Shown piece by piece: positions 1-5,998 of a DNA stretch of 12,324 nucleotides. Numbering within the stretch: position 1 is the first letter of the stretch; each line of letters starts with the position of its first letter. The DNA lies in contig JACQFK010000102.1 in NCBI GenBank assembly GCA_016200125.1, positions 1 through 12,324 on the forward strand, read 5' to 3'. Both the position numbers and the translations under genes were made by a program. The notes beneath the pieces were generated by a model. The model ran no database searches, had not been told where the DNA came from, and saw nothing but the letters and a program-made list of their open reading frames with translations. Source of the stretch: Planctomycetota bacterium. GTDB taxonomy: Bacteria; Planctomycetota; MHYJ01; JACPRB01.

Positions 1-2
1 GC

Positions 3-2117
3 GCCGACGTGGCCGCCGCGGGCATGCTCACCGTGACCAACATGGTCATGGGCACGCCCCACTACATTGCCCCCGAGCAGGTGGAGAACCCCAAGGGGGT
101 TGACCACCGCGCCGACATCTACGCCATCGGCGTCGTCTTCTACGAGATGCTCACCGGCGAGCTCCCCATCGGCCGCTTCGAGATGCCCTCGAAGATGGTG
201 AAGATCGACGTGCGGCTTGACGAGGTGGTCCTCAAGGCGCTCGAGAAATCGCCCGACCGCCGCTACCAGAACGCGGGCGACGTCAAGGACGCCGTAACCA
301 AGGCGACGACGCTGGCGACCTCCGTGGAGTCCTACTCGCCGACCGTCATCACCCCGAGGCCGGAGAAGAAGTCCAAGGCCCCGGTCGGCATCGCCGCCGC
401 GGCGGCCGTGATCCTGATCGTCAGCCTCATCGCCTGGAAGGCGACTTCCGGGCCCCCCGTCAAGCCGGTCGCTCCGACGCCGCCTCTCCCCGTCGTCGTG
501 GCGCCTCCGACGCCCGCGGCGCCCCTCGATCTCTCGAGGCTCTACTTCGGGCCGGACGAGCGGCCGGGCAGCTACGTCTACCAGGGCGTCGGAACGGGCC
601 TGCCGCGCAATCCCATGCCCGCCAAAGAGCCGGCCGAGATCGACGTCATCATCGCCTCGCTCGACAACATCGGCGTCCAGAACGTCGCCCGCGACGAGGT
701 GAAGCAGGGCTATCTCGCGGCGTGGTTCCGCTGGGAGTTCGCGTTCATCGCCCTCGAGACGCCCATCGCGGAGCGCATCGAGCAGCAGTTCCTGGCGCTC
801 CACAAGATCAGCAACAAGTGGACCCACCGCAAGGGCCCGCTGCTCGTCCTGGCCTGGGGCCACCGCAAGGAGCGGCGGCCCGTCTTCGTGGATCTCGTCA
901 CGCGGCTCCAGAAGAAGCTCGGCATCCCCGAGGAGGTGCCCGAGATCCCGCTCGAGAACCTGAAGCTCGACCGCTCCGACATCCCCTCCGAATGGGTCTT
1001 CCGCGAGGGGGTCGCCCCCGCGGCCGCCCCGGCCGGCGTGGCGGAGCGCTACGACGTCTCCATGGAGCCGCTGGACGGCGACGACCTCCTCGAGGTCCGC
1101 ATCTGGGTGGGCAAGACCGCCAAGGACGCCGACGCGCTCGCCGCCGACAAGCTCGGCTTCGCCGGGCGGCGCAAGGTGGAGGTCCGCCGCGCAGGGCGGA
1201 CCGTGGCCGCCATCGCGCTCACGGGCGACGCCTTCGGGACCTTCGAGCGCGTCGCGAAGGAGATCCGCCAGCTGCTCGGCTTCCCGCCGTTCACCTTCGA
1301 GACGCTGGCGCTCGCCCCCGAGGACGTGCCGCCGGGCTTCAGCATCGACAAGATCGAGAACGACCCGGCCAAGGTCCTCCAGGCGCTGGGGGTCACCGGC
1401 GTCCTGGTGTCGGAAGTGCCCCGCGCCGCCTACTACCGGCTCAAGCCCTACGGCATGATCGTGCTGGTGAACGAGCACCTGTACTCCAACGAAATCAAGG
1501 GGCCGAACGGGACGCTCAAGCTCCGGCTGGTCTACGCGGACCAGTGGTCCGATTACGAGAAGGCAAAGAAGTTTGCGGGCTACAAACCCGGCGAAGTCGT
1601 CCTGGCGGCGGACAGGGATTTCGTCGCCGCGTATGTCGGCGGCGGCATCGAGGACGACTGGCCGGCCGTCGACGCGCTGGAGGCCGTGTTCCGCCGGAAG
1701 ATGCGCATCGGTCCGGTCCGGATCGACGATCTCTCCTTCGAGAACAACCTGCCGGAAGGCTGCAAGCTCTCGAACCGCCGCGACCTGGGCTTCCCCCAGA
1801 ATCCGCGGATGTACAAGTCTCCGACCGCGGTCCAGTCTGGCCTGAAGGAGCTCTGGGCGGCCGACCTGGCGGGCATCTCCCGGGCCTGGGCGGCGGTGGT
1901 CGATCCCGCGGAGACGCAGGTCTACCTCTTCCAGGCGGGGGAGGGCGTCAAGACCTCGGAGCTCGCGCTCCGCCTCCGCAAAGCTTCGGCGGCGTCCAAG
2001 CACCTCACGATCCGCGAGAAGGGGACGATCGTCGCGGTGGTGCGGACCGACCGGGCGGAGGACGCCGAGTTCAAGGCGATCGACGAACTCGTCCGGGCGA
2101 AGCTCCGCCTGAAGTAG
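3..2117 (+). CDS. Transmembrane Ser/Thr protein kinase, C-terminal part (5' end outside window)
   Basis: The frame is open to the left edge, so the true start and the kinase N-lobe (P-loop, catalytic Lys, HRD, DFG) lie outside. Residues here are counted from the codon at 9. What remains of the kinase is the activation-segment end GTPHYIAPEQ (15-24), the subdomain IX Asp in HRADIYAIGVVFYEMLTG (D36) and the closing RRYQNAGDVKDAV near residue 84. One hydrophobic span follows (about 124-143), then a Pro/Val-rich stalk (about 148-172), then about 530 exported residues. I cannot name this exported part from memory, but it seems to be four degenerate copies of one domain of 115-140 residues. The family phosphorylates Ser/Thr on cytoplasmic proteins in response to signals; substrate and ligand are unknown here. 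The gene faces the five-gene minus-strand set and ends 6 nt before that set's last stop codon. Confidence 0.93.
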   Translation, partial: ADVAAAGMLTVTNMVMGTPHYIAPEQVENPKGVDHRADIYAIGVVFYEMLTGELPIGRFEMPSKMVKIDVRLDEVVLKALEKSPDRRYQNAGDVKDAVTKATTLATSVESYSPTVITPRPEKKSKAPVGIAAAAAVILIVSLIAWKATSGPPVKPVAPTPPLPVVVAPPTPAAPLDLSRLYFGPDERPGSYVYQGVGTGLPRNPMPAKEPAEIDVIIASLDNIGVQNVARDEVKQGYLAAWFRWEFAFIALETPIAERIEQQFLALHKISNKWTHRKGPLLVLAWGHRKERRPVFVDLVTRLQKKLGIPEEVPEIPLENLKLDRSDIPSEWVFREGVAPAAAPAGVAERYDVSMEPLDGDDLLEVRIWVGKTAKDADALAADKLGFAGRRKVEVRRAGRTVAAIALTGDAFGTFERVAKEIRQLLGFPPFTFETLALAPEDVPPGFSIDKIENDPAKVLQALGVTGVLVSEVPRAAYYRLKPYGMIVLVNEHLYSNEIKGPNGTLKLRLVYADQWSDYEKAKKFAGYKPGEVVLAADRDFVAAYVGGGIEDDWPAVDALEAVFRRKMRIGPVRIDDLSFENNLPEGCKLSNRRDLGFPQNPRMYKSPTAVQSGLKELWAADLAGISRAWAAVVDPAETQVYLFQAGEGVKTSELALRLRKASAASKHLTIREKGTIVAVVRTDRAEDAEFKAIDELVRAKLRLK
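378..437 (+). other. Membrane span of the left-edge kinase
   Basis: About 20 hydrophobic residues (VGIAAAAAVILIVSLIAW core) follow a basic stretch (RPEKKSK) and precede a Pro-rich stalk. The positive-inside rule puts the kinase in the cytoplasm and the repeat region outside the inner membrane. Confidence 0.85.
522..2114 (+). repeat. Four degenerate tandem domain copies in the kinase ectodomain
   Basis: Copies lie at about 522-929, 942-1286, 1287-1712 and 1713-2114. Each opens with a similar phrase: LDLSRLYFGPDERPGSY, IPLENLKLDRSDIPSEW, FTFETLALAPEDVPPGF and VRIDDLSFENNLPEGCK. Each closes with a short beta strand and an amphipathic helix: KGPLLVLAWG...LVTRLQKKLG, AGRTVAAIALTG...VAKEIRQLLG, PGEVVLAADR...ALEAVFRRKM and KGTIVAVVRTD...AIDELVRAKL. 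Copies 1 and 4 also share an NP....SP/EP phrase before a helix. Identity is low, so the repeats are visible in the protein only and reflect old duplication. Confidence 0.65.
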
Positions 2118-2130
2118 GCGCCCCTACTTC
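2111..2130. terminator. Perfect inverted repeat spanning two convergent stop codons
   Basis: GAAGTAGG, the 4-nt loop CGCC, then CCTACTTC form a perfect 8-bp stem. The left arm holds the TAG of the plus-strand kinase (2115-2117). The right arm holds the stop of the minus-strand CAP gene (2124-2126). The same hairpin could form in both transcripts, as expected for a shared terminator between facing genes. No T-run follows on either side, so it is not a standard intrinsic terminator; it could instead block 3' exonucleases. Part of the symmetry comes from both genes ending in Lys-stop (AAG TAG). Confidence 0.4.
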
Positions 2131-3266
2131 GCGCCCGTCGTGAAGCTCCAGGTCACCGTCTTGTTCGCCGCGATGAACTTGAACGTCGCCTTGTAGGTGG
2201 TGTTCGGGTTCAGGGGCTTCGACGGGATGAAGAACGCGCAGCCCGAGTTGTCCGGTTGTGCCGGGTTGGCGGGCTTGAGGGGGGAGGAGACCGTCCCCGC
2301 GACCGACTTGCCGCCCGCGTCGGTCAGATCAGCCGTCACCTCGCCGAAGAGGTTCATCAGCCTCACGGTAACGGGCATGCCGCAGCCGCGCCCGTTGGTC
2401 GTGCCGGGAACCGGATTGGGGCTCTCGCCGCCCTCGCCGTTCCCGAGCGCGGTCGGAATGCCCGTGGCCCCGTCGGGAGGATGGAAGTAGGGATCGGTCA
2501 CCGTTCCGCCCTGCTCCATGAAGTAGAGCATGCTGACGTTGTTCTTGGTGGCGACACCGACCTTCTTCTGGAAGGGATTGATGACGTGCGACCCGTGGTA
2601 GGGCGTCGTCCACCAGCCGATCAGCGCCCCCTTGAGATCGGGCCTGCCCCGGAAGATGTTCGCGCCCATGCCCGCAGCGGCGCCCTCGGGCGTGTATCCG
2701 GGTTTGTCCGGCCCTTCCTCGTGCGGTGAGACGGGGATCGCCCCCGGGATGTTCAGTCCGTTGGCCTTCAGATAGTCGCAGTGCTTCTCGCAGTCCAGGC
2801 AGCCCTTGGCGTCGAGAGTCATGGGACGGAGGCCTATCCGGGTCCGGATGTCGGTCAGGTAGGACCCATCGGCGACGTAGGCCTGGGCCGCCCCGAGATC
2901 CTCCGGCGTCAGCGTCAGCGCTTTAGTACCGTCGAAGGCATAGGTATACTGCGCGCCCTTCAGCAGCAGCTTGTCGGGGATCGGCACGGCGAAGCTGGAC
3001 ACGCCGGTCAGCACCATCGCGTCGACTTCCGGATCGAGCTTCTCGTCCCCGTTCATGTCCAGGAAGAGGACGGTGTCGGTCCCGATCTTGGCCTGCCAGC
3101 CGGAGGCGGGAATCTCGCTCTTGATGTCGTAGCCGGGCCGGATCGTCCCCTTCTTCACGCCCGTCTTCGCAAGCGGAACCTTGAGCTCCTTCTTCTTGTC
3201 CTGCGCCTCGACCCCCGCGCTTCCGAGCAGCAGGCCGGCCAGAACGACCGATGTCAGGAACTTCAT
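2124..3266 (-). CDS. Secreted CAP (SCP/PR-1-like) domain protein with C-terminal Ig-like domain
   Basis: I chose the ATG at 3266 because it opens a clear Sec signal peptide (MKFLTSVVLAGLLLGSAGVEA, cleavage near residue 21) and has AAGGAGGG just upstream at 3271-3278. An in-frame start at 3299 would put 11 polar residues in front. Product 380 aa. Residues about 133-240 fit the CAP fold: YLTDIRTRIGLRPMTLD, then KHCDYLKANG, SPHEEGPDKPGYTPEGAAAG and TPYHGSHVINPFQKKVGVA. Bacterial CAP proteins are exported and mostly uncharacterised. The family's usual site residues may be H162, H182/E183 and H224. Before it, D70-D82 (DMNGDEKLDPEVD) looks like an EF-hand-type calcium loop. After it, residues about 297-378 end in KTVTWSFTTGAK, typical of bacterial Ig-like (Big_5-type) domains. 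Cysteines C156, C159 and C163 are close together, which is unusual. It is the last gene of the set, 47 nt after the FN3/propeller gene. Confidence 0.85.
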   Translation of the reverse strand: MKFLTSVVLAGLLLGSAGVEAQDKKKELKVPLAKTGVKKGTIRPGYDIKSEIPASGWQAKIGTDTVLFLDMNGDEKLDPEVDAMVLTGVSSFAVPIPDKLLLKGAQYTYAFDGTKALTLTPEDLGAAQAYVADGSYLTDIRTRIGLRPMTLDAKGCLDCEKHCDYLKANGLNIPGAIPVSPHEEGPDKPGYTPEGAAAGMGANIFRGRPDLKGALIGWWTTPYHGSHVINPFQKKVGVATKNNVSMLYFMEQGGTVTDPYFHPPDGATGIPTALGNGEGGESPNPVPGTTNGRGCGMPVTVRLMNLFGEVTADLTDAGGKSVAGTVSSPLKPANPAQPDNSGCAFFIPSKPLNPNTTYKATFKFIAANKTVTWSFTTGAK

Positions 3267-3313
3267 CCTTCCCTCCTTCGCAGAGCCTTCGGAGGGCAAG
3301 CCCTCCTCGCGGA
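3267..3313 (-). promoter_or_regulatory. Intercistronic gap with short hairpin and strong ribosome-binding site
   Basis: This gap lies between the FN3/propeller gene and the CAP gene. On the coding strand it holds GGAGGG-CTTG-CCCTCC (3291-3306), a 6-bp GC stem closed by a CUUG loop, a known stable RNA tetraloop. AAGGAGGG (3271-3278) follows just before the CAP start. There is no T-run after the stem, so termination is not supported. A role in mRNA processing or in setting the CAP protein level is inference. The stem itself contains a second SD-like GGAGGG that would be masked when folded. Confidence 0.45.
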
Positions 3314-5032
3314 TCAGTTCTGGGGATTCTTGAGGATTTTCAGCTTAGCGTTCCCCGCGTCGTAGTACGAGATGTAGATGTCCGTTCCGTCGCTGCCGAT
3401 CGACGTGGAGCGCCCCACGTCGCCCGCGGAATCCACCAGCCGCTTGTTCCAGGTTCCTCCGATTGCGGGCTTGCCCGCGTACCAGAGGTTTCCGAACACG
3501 ACGTCGTAGTAGGCGATGTGCACGTCCTCGGCCCCGCGGGGAAAGTAGAGGATCGAGTTGTGGCGGCCGATGTTGTCCGAGGTGTGCCGGTGGACCTCCT
3601 GGAAGGTCCAGGGCCCGGTGACGTTGGTCGCGTACATCAGCGCGCCGGTCGTCTCGTCATTGTAGGCCACGTGGAGCGTGTTCCCGGCGCCCACGGCCAC
3701 GGAGTTCATGTCCGGCTGTCCCTGCTGGACGACCACTTCGAAGCTCCAGCCCGATAGCGGCCCCCCCCAGGTGCCGTGAGCGATCTCGTAGACGCCGGCC
3801 GACTGCCGCGCGTAGATGACGTGCGGCGTCCCCGCGGCGTCGATGACGAAGGAATGGGGCTTGAGCACCGGCTCGTAGCCCGTCACCGGCTCGATCGTCC
3901 AGAGGCTGCCGACCGTGCTCGTCCGGTAGGCGTGGCGGAGCCAGCCGTCCCCCGTCGGGCTGTTGTCCACGCGGTAGACGATGTGGATCGATCCGTCCGT
4001 GGGGGAGACCCGGACTACCGGAGCGCGGCCGCAGCCGAAGTCGACCGAGGACGCGACGTAGGGCCCCGTCTCGTTCGTGACGTAGCGGAGCTCGTTCCCG
4101 GCGAAGTAGTGCGACACGACGTGATTGGTGCCGGTCCCGTTTCCGGCGACCGAGACCCCGTAATATCCGGATCCCTGCAGGCCGTCGATGGTCTGGGTGA
4201 AGTAGGGTCCGGGGAAACCGCCCGTCGTCAGGCACAGATTGCTCAGGGTGATGTCGTAGCTCGCGATCACCTGGCTGACGCCGGGATTGAAGGCGAGCGA
4301 GCTGTGCGTGCCGATGTCCTCGAACGCGAAGAGGGGAGGGCCGGTCGTCACGGTGGTGATCGCCGCGGGCGTCGTCTGGGTGCGCGTCGAAGCCACCGGG
4401 CTCCAGTTGCTGGTGCCGAGCGCGCTCGTCGCGTTGCCACGGTAGTAGTACACCGTGTTCGGCGCCAGGCCCGCGGAGTCCGAGACGCCCACGACCCCCG
4501 GCCCGGTCGCATTGTTGAAGATCTGCGTCCAGACGACCTGGTCCGTCGACCGCTGCACCGTGTTGCCGGTGGTCCCCGCGGCGTTCAGCCAGTGCACGTC
4601 GACGGCTGCGGAGCCCGTGGCGTTTGCCGTGAAATAAAAGGGCGGGCCGGGAAAGTTCGGGGTGGTCAGGGTGATGACGTTCGACGGATCGGACTGCGAG
4701 ATTCCCGTGATCGCGTAGATCCGGAAGTAATAGGTCGTGTTCGGCTGCGTCAGGTAGACGTAGGCCGTGCTGTTGGCGGCGAGGAAGAGCACGTCGGCGT
4801 AGGGGGGCGCTCCGAAGGGGGCCAAGTTCACCTCGAGCCGGAAGCCGGCTTCGTCGCTCGACGCGTCGGTCCAGGAGAGGGCGATCTGGACGCCTCCGCC
4901 CTGAAGCAGGCCGGCGAGGCCGGCCGGGGCCGTCGGCTTGGTGGAGGGCGCTCCCTGGCTGAGCGTGTCGCTGCAGCCGCCGAGGACCGCGAGGGCCGCG
5001 AGCGCCAGGCGGAGGAAGGGTCCGGCGTTCAT
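3314..5032 (-). CDS. Lipoprotein with two FN3 domains and probable seven-bladed beta-propeller
   Basis: 572 aa. The N-terminus has a lipobox (LALAALAVLGGC, lipidated Cys20) followed by Ser, so the mature protein is probably not held at the inner membrane. FN3 domain 1 is about 33-125 (VQIALSWTDASSDEAGFRLE, NTTYYFRIYAITG). FN3 domain 2 is about 127-222 (VDVHWLNAAG, NTVYYYRGNATSALG). Residues about 242-572 hold seven repeats of 40-50 residues built as S(I/V)AxxxxGxxH(V/I)xYxD followed by (L)xYAtn and a Trp strand, for example NSVAVGAGNTLHVAYNDETT and STSIGSDGTDIYISYYDAGN. This fits a beta-propeller of the BNR/sialidase-like type, but I see no sialidase catalytic residues. Likely role is surface binding or adhesion (inference). 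The start lies 3 nt after the stop of the gene before it and lacks a strong SD, so translation is probably coupled. Confidence 0.88.
   Translation of the reverse strand: MNAGPFLRLALAALAVLGGCSDTLSQGAPSTKPTAPAGLAGLLQGGGVQIALSWTDASSDEAGFRLEVNLAPFGAPPYADVLFLAANSTAYVYLTQPNTTYYFRIYAITGISQSDPSNVITLTTPNFPGPPFYFTANATGSAAVDVHWLNAAGTTGNTVQRSTDQVVWTQIFNNATGPGVVGVSDSAGLAPNTVYYYRGNATSALGTSNWSPVASTRTQTTPAAITTVTTGPPLFAFEDIGTHSSLAFNPGVSQVIASYDITLSNLCLTTGGFPGPYFTQTIDGLQGSGYYGVSVAGNGTGTNHVVSHYFAGNELRYVTNETGPYVASSVDFGCGRAPVVRVSPTDGSIHIVYRVDNSPTGDGWLRHAYRTSTVGSLWTIEPVTGYEPVLKPHSFVIDAAGTPHVIYARQSAGVYEIAHGTWGGPLSGWSFEVVVQQGQPDMNSVAVGAGNTLHVAYNDETTGALMYATNVTGPWTFQEVHRHTSDNIGRHNSILYFPRGAEDVHIAYYDVVFGNLWYAGKPAIGGTWNKRLVDSAGDVGRSTSIGSDGTDIYISYYDAGNAKLKILKNPQN
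3317..4309 (-). repeat. Seven propeller-blade repeats in the FN3 lipoprotein
   Basis: Blade cores begin near residues 243, 291, 338, 393, 442, 491 and 542. The recurring core is a hydrophobic strand, a Gly/Asn turn, then H-V/I-x-Y (NHVVSHY, IHIVYR, PHVIYA, LHVAYND, VHIAYYD, IYISYYD). Blade 1 is the weakest (VIASYD). Seven copies match the most common propeller size. Confidence 0.65.
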
Positions 5033-5035
5033 CGT

Positions 5036-5998
5036 TCAGAATCCCACGTTGAGGCCGAGATTGAAGGCCGGACCGAACGCGGAGGTCCCTTTCGTCAGGA
5101 AGAGCTCCGCATCGATCGAGGCGTAGAGCGAAACGCCTGCGCCGAGCTTCTGCTCGGCGTTCGCGCCCAGGCTTCCGTCGAAGCCCGTCGCATCGCCGAT
5201 CCGGGTCCGCACGAATCCGGGGCCGGCGGAGACCGAGGCGTTGAGCTCGAAGGTGTCGGTCCGGTGAAAGGGTAGGGTGACGCGGCCGCCCAGTACGTAC
5301 ATTTCCAGGCTGGTGCTGCGGCCGAAGAGCTGCAGCGTGCCGAACTGGATCCGGCCGAAGAGGTGGAACGCCGATCCTTCCGGAAGCCAGCGAAGGGCCC
5401 TCCACTGATCCAGGCTGTCCATCAGCGGAACGTCGATCTCGGGACCCGTCATCAGCGGCGTGTCGGAGTCCGACACGCCCGTCGAGCCCGAGCTGGACGA
5501 GAAGAGAGGCTTCGACGGAGGAGGAGGGTCCGGATCGGGCGGCGGCGGGGGCGGGGGAGGCGGGGGTGGAACGACCGGCGGCGGAACCGTGATGGGATCG
5601 ACCCGGTTGGCGATCCCCAGGCCGCCCTGGGCGGAGAAGCGGAGCATGCTGATGCGGATGCTCGGGATGAAGGGGGCCCTCGTCTCGGGATCCCGGTCGG
5701 GCATCCGGAAGCGGGTCAGGCCGCCGACCTGGACGTCGTTCCCATTGTCCTGGATGAACACGTCCGGATTCGTCCGCATCTCCAGGATCGGATTGGGCCG
5801 GTCCACGTACTGCTCGATCTGCACGTTGACCCGGTTCGTGAAGGTCGGCCGCTGCACCGGGCGGTTCCGGGGATCCTCCGCGGGCAGACCGGGATCCTGC
5901 GCCGGCGCGCGGAGCGCGGCGCCGGCCGCCAGGATGACCAGGAACGAGAGGCTCAAGGTCCGCTTCTCCGGGTGAAGTTGACCGGACCGGAGTTCCAC
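5036..5998 (-). CDS. Exported protein with poly-Pro linker and beta-barrel-like C-terminus
   Basis: 320 aa from the GTG at 5998. The N-terminus is a signal peptide with basic residues K12-R13 and a hydrophobic core SLSFLVILAAGAAL, cleaved near APAQ. A TTG at 5956 is the rival start: it overlaps the previous gene's stop as TTGA and has GGAG 9 nt upstream, but it loses the basic n-region, so I kept the GTG at lower confidence. Residues about 35-135 form a domain I do not recognise. Residues 139-163 are nearly all Pro. Residues about 205-320 have alternating polar/hydrophobic strands (FHLFGRIQFGTLQLFG, LYASIDAELFL) and end in GLNVGF; a terminal Phe is the usual signal for outer-membrane barrel insertion. 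A small barrel of perhaps eight strands is plausible. The next gene starts 3 nt downstream. No specific function can be named. Confidence 0.82.
   Translation of the reverse strand: MELRSGQLHPEKRTLSLSFLVILAAGAALRAPAQDPGLPAEDPRNRPVQRPTFTNRVNVQIEQYVDRPNPILEMRTNPDVFIQDNGNDVQVGGLTRFRMPDRDPETRAPFIPSIRISMLRFSAQGGLGIANRVDPITVPPPVVPPPPPPPPPPPDPDPPPPSKPLFSSSSGSTGVSDSDTPLMTGPEIDVPLMDSLDQWRALRWLPEGSAFHLFGRIQFGTLQLFGRSTSLEMYVLGGRVTLPFHRTDTFELNASVSAGPGFVRTRIGDATGFDGSLGANAEQKLGAGVSLYASIDAELFLTKGTSAFGPAFNLGLNVGF
5510..5584 (-). repeat. Poly-proline tract coding region
   Basis: It encodes residues 139-163 of the barrel-like protein, about 25 residues that are nearly all Pro with a few Val, Asp and Ser. It probably forms a stiff rod, possibly across the periplasm or cell-wall layer. 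On the plus strand the DNA has four runs of three or more G (5537-5566) with loops of 7, 1 and 4 nt, matching the standard G-quadruplex pattern on the template strand. Confidence 0.8.

Noticed and set aside
722..2143. 473-aa plus-strand open frame inside the left kinase
   Set aside because: It is Arg/Pro/Gly-rich text in another frame of a gene with clear kinase, membrane and repeat features; typical shadow in high-GC DNA.
3267..3299. Longer start (3299) for the CAP protein
   Set aside because: It adds polar residues before a clear signal peptide, and the strong AAGGAGGG would lie inside the coding region instead of before the ATG at 3266.
3776..5275. 499-aa plus-strand open frame opposite the FN3 lipoprotein
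   Set aside because: No recognisable domain, biased composition, and it crosses the junction between two well-supported genes on the other strand.
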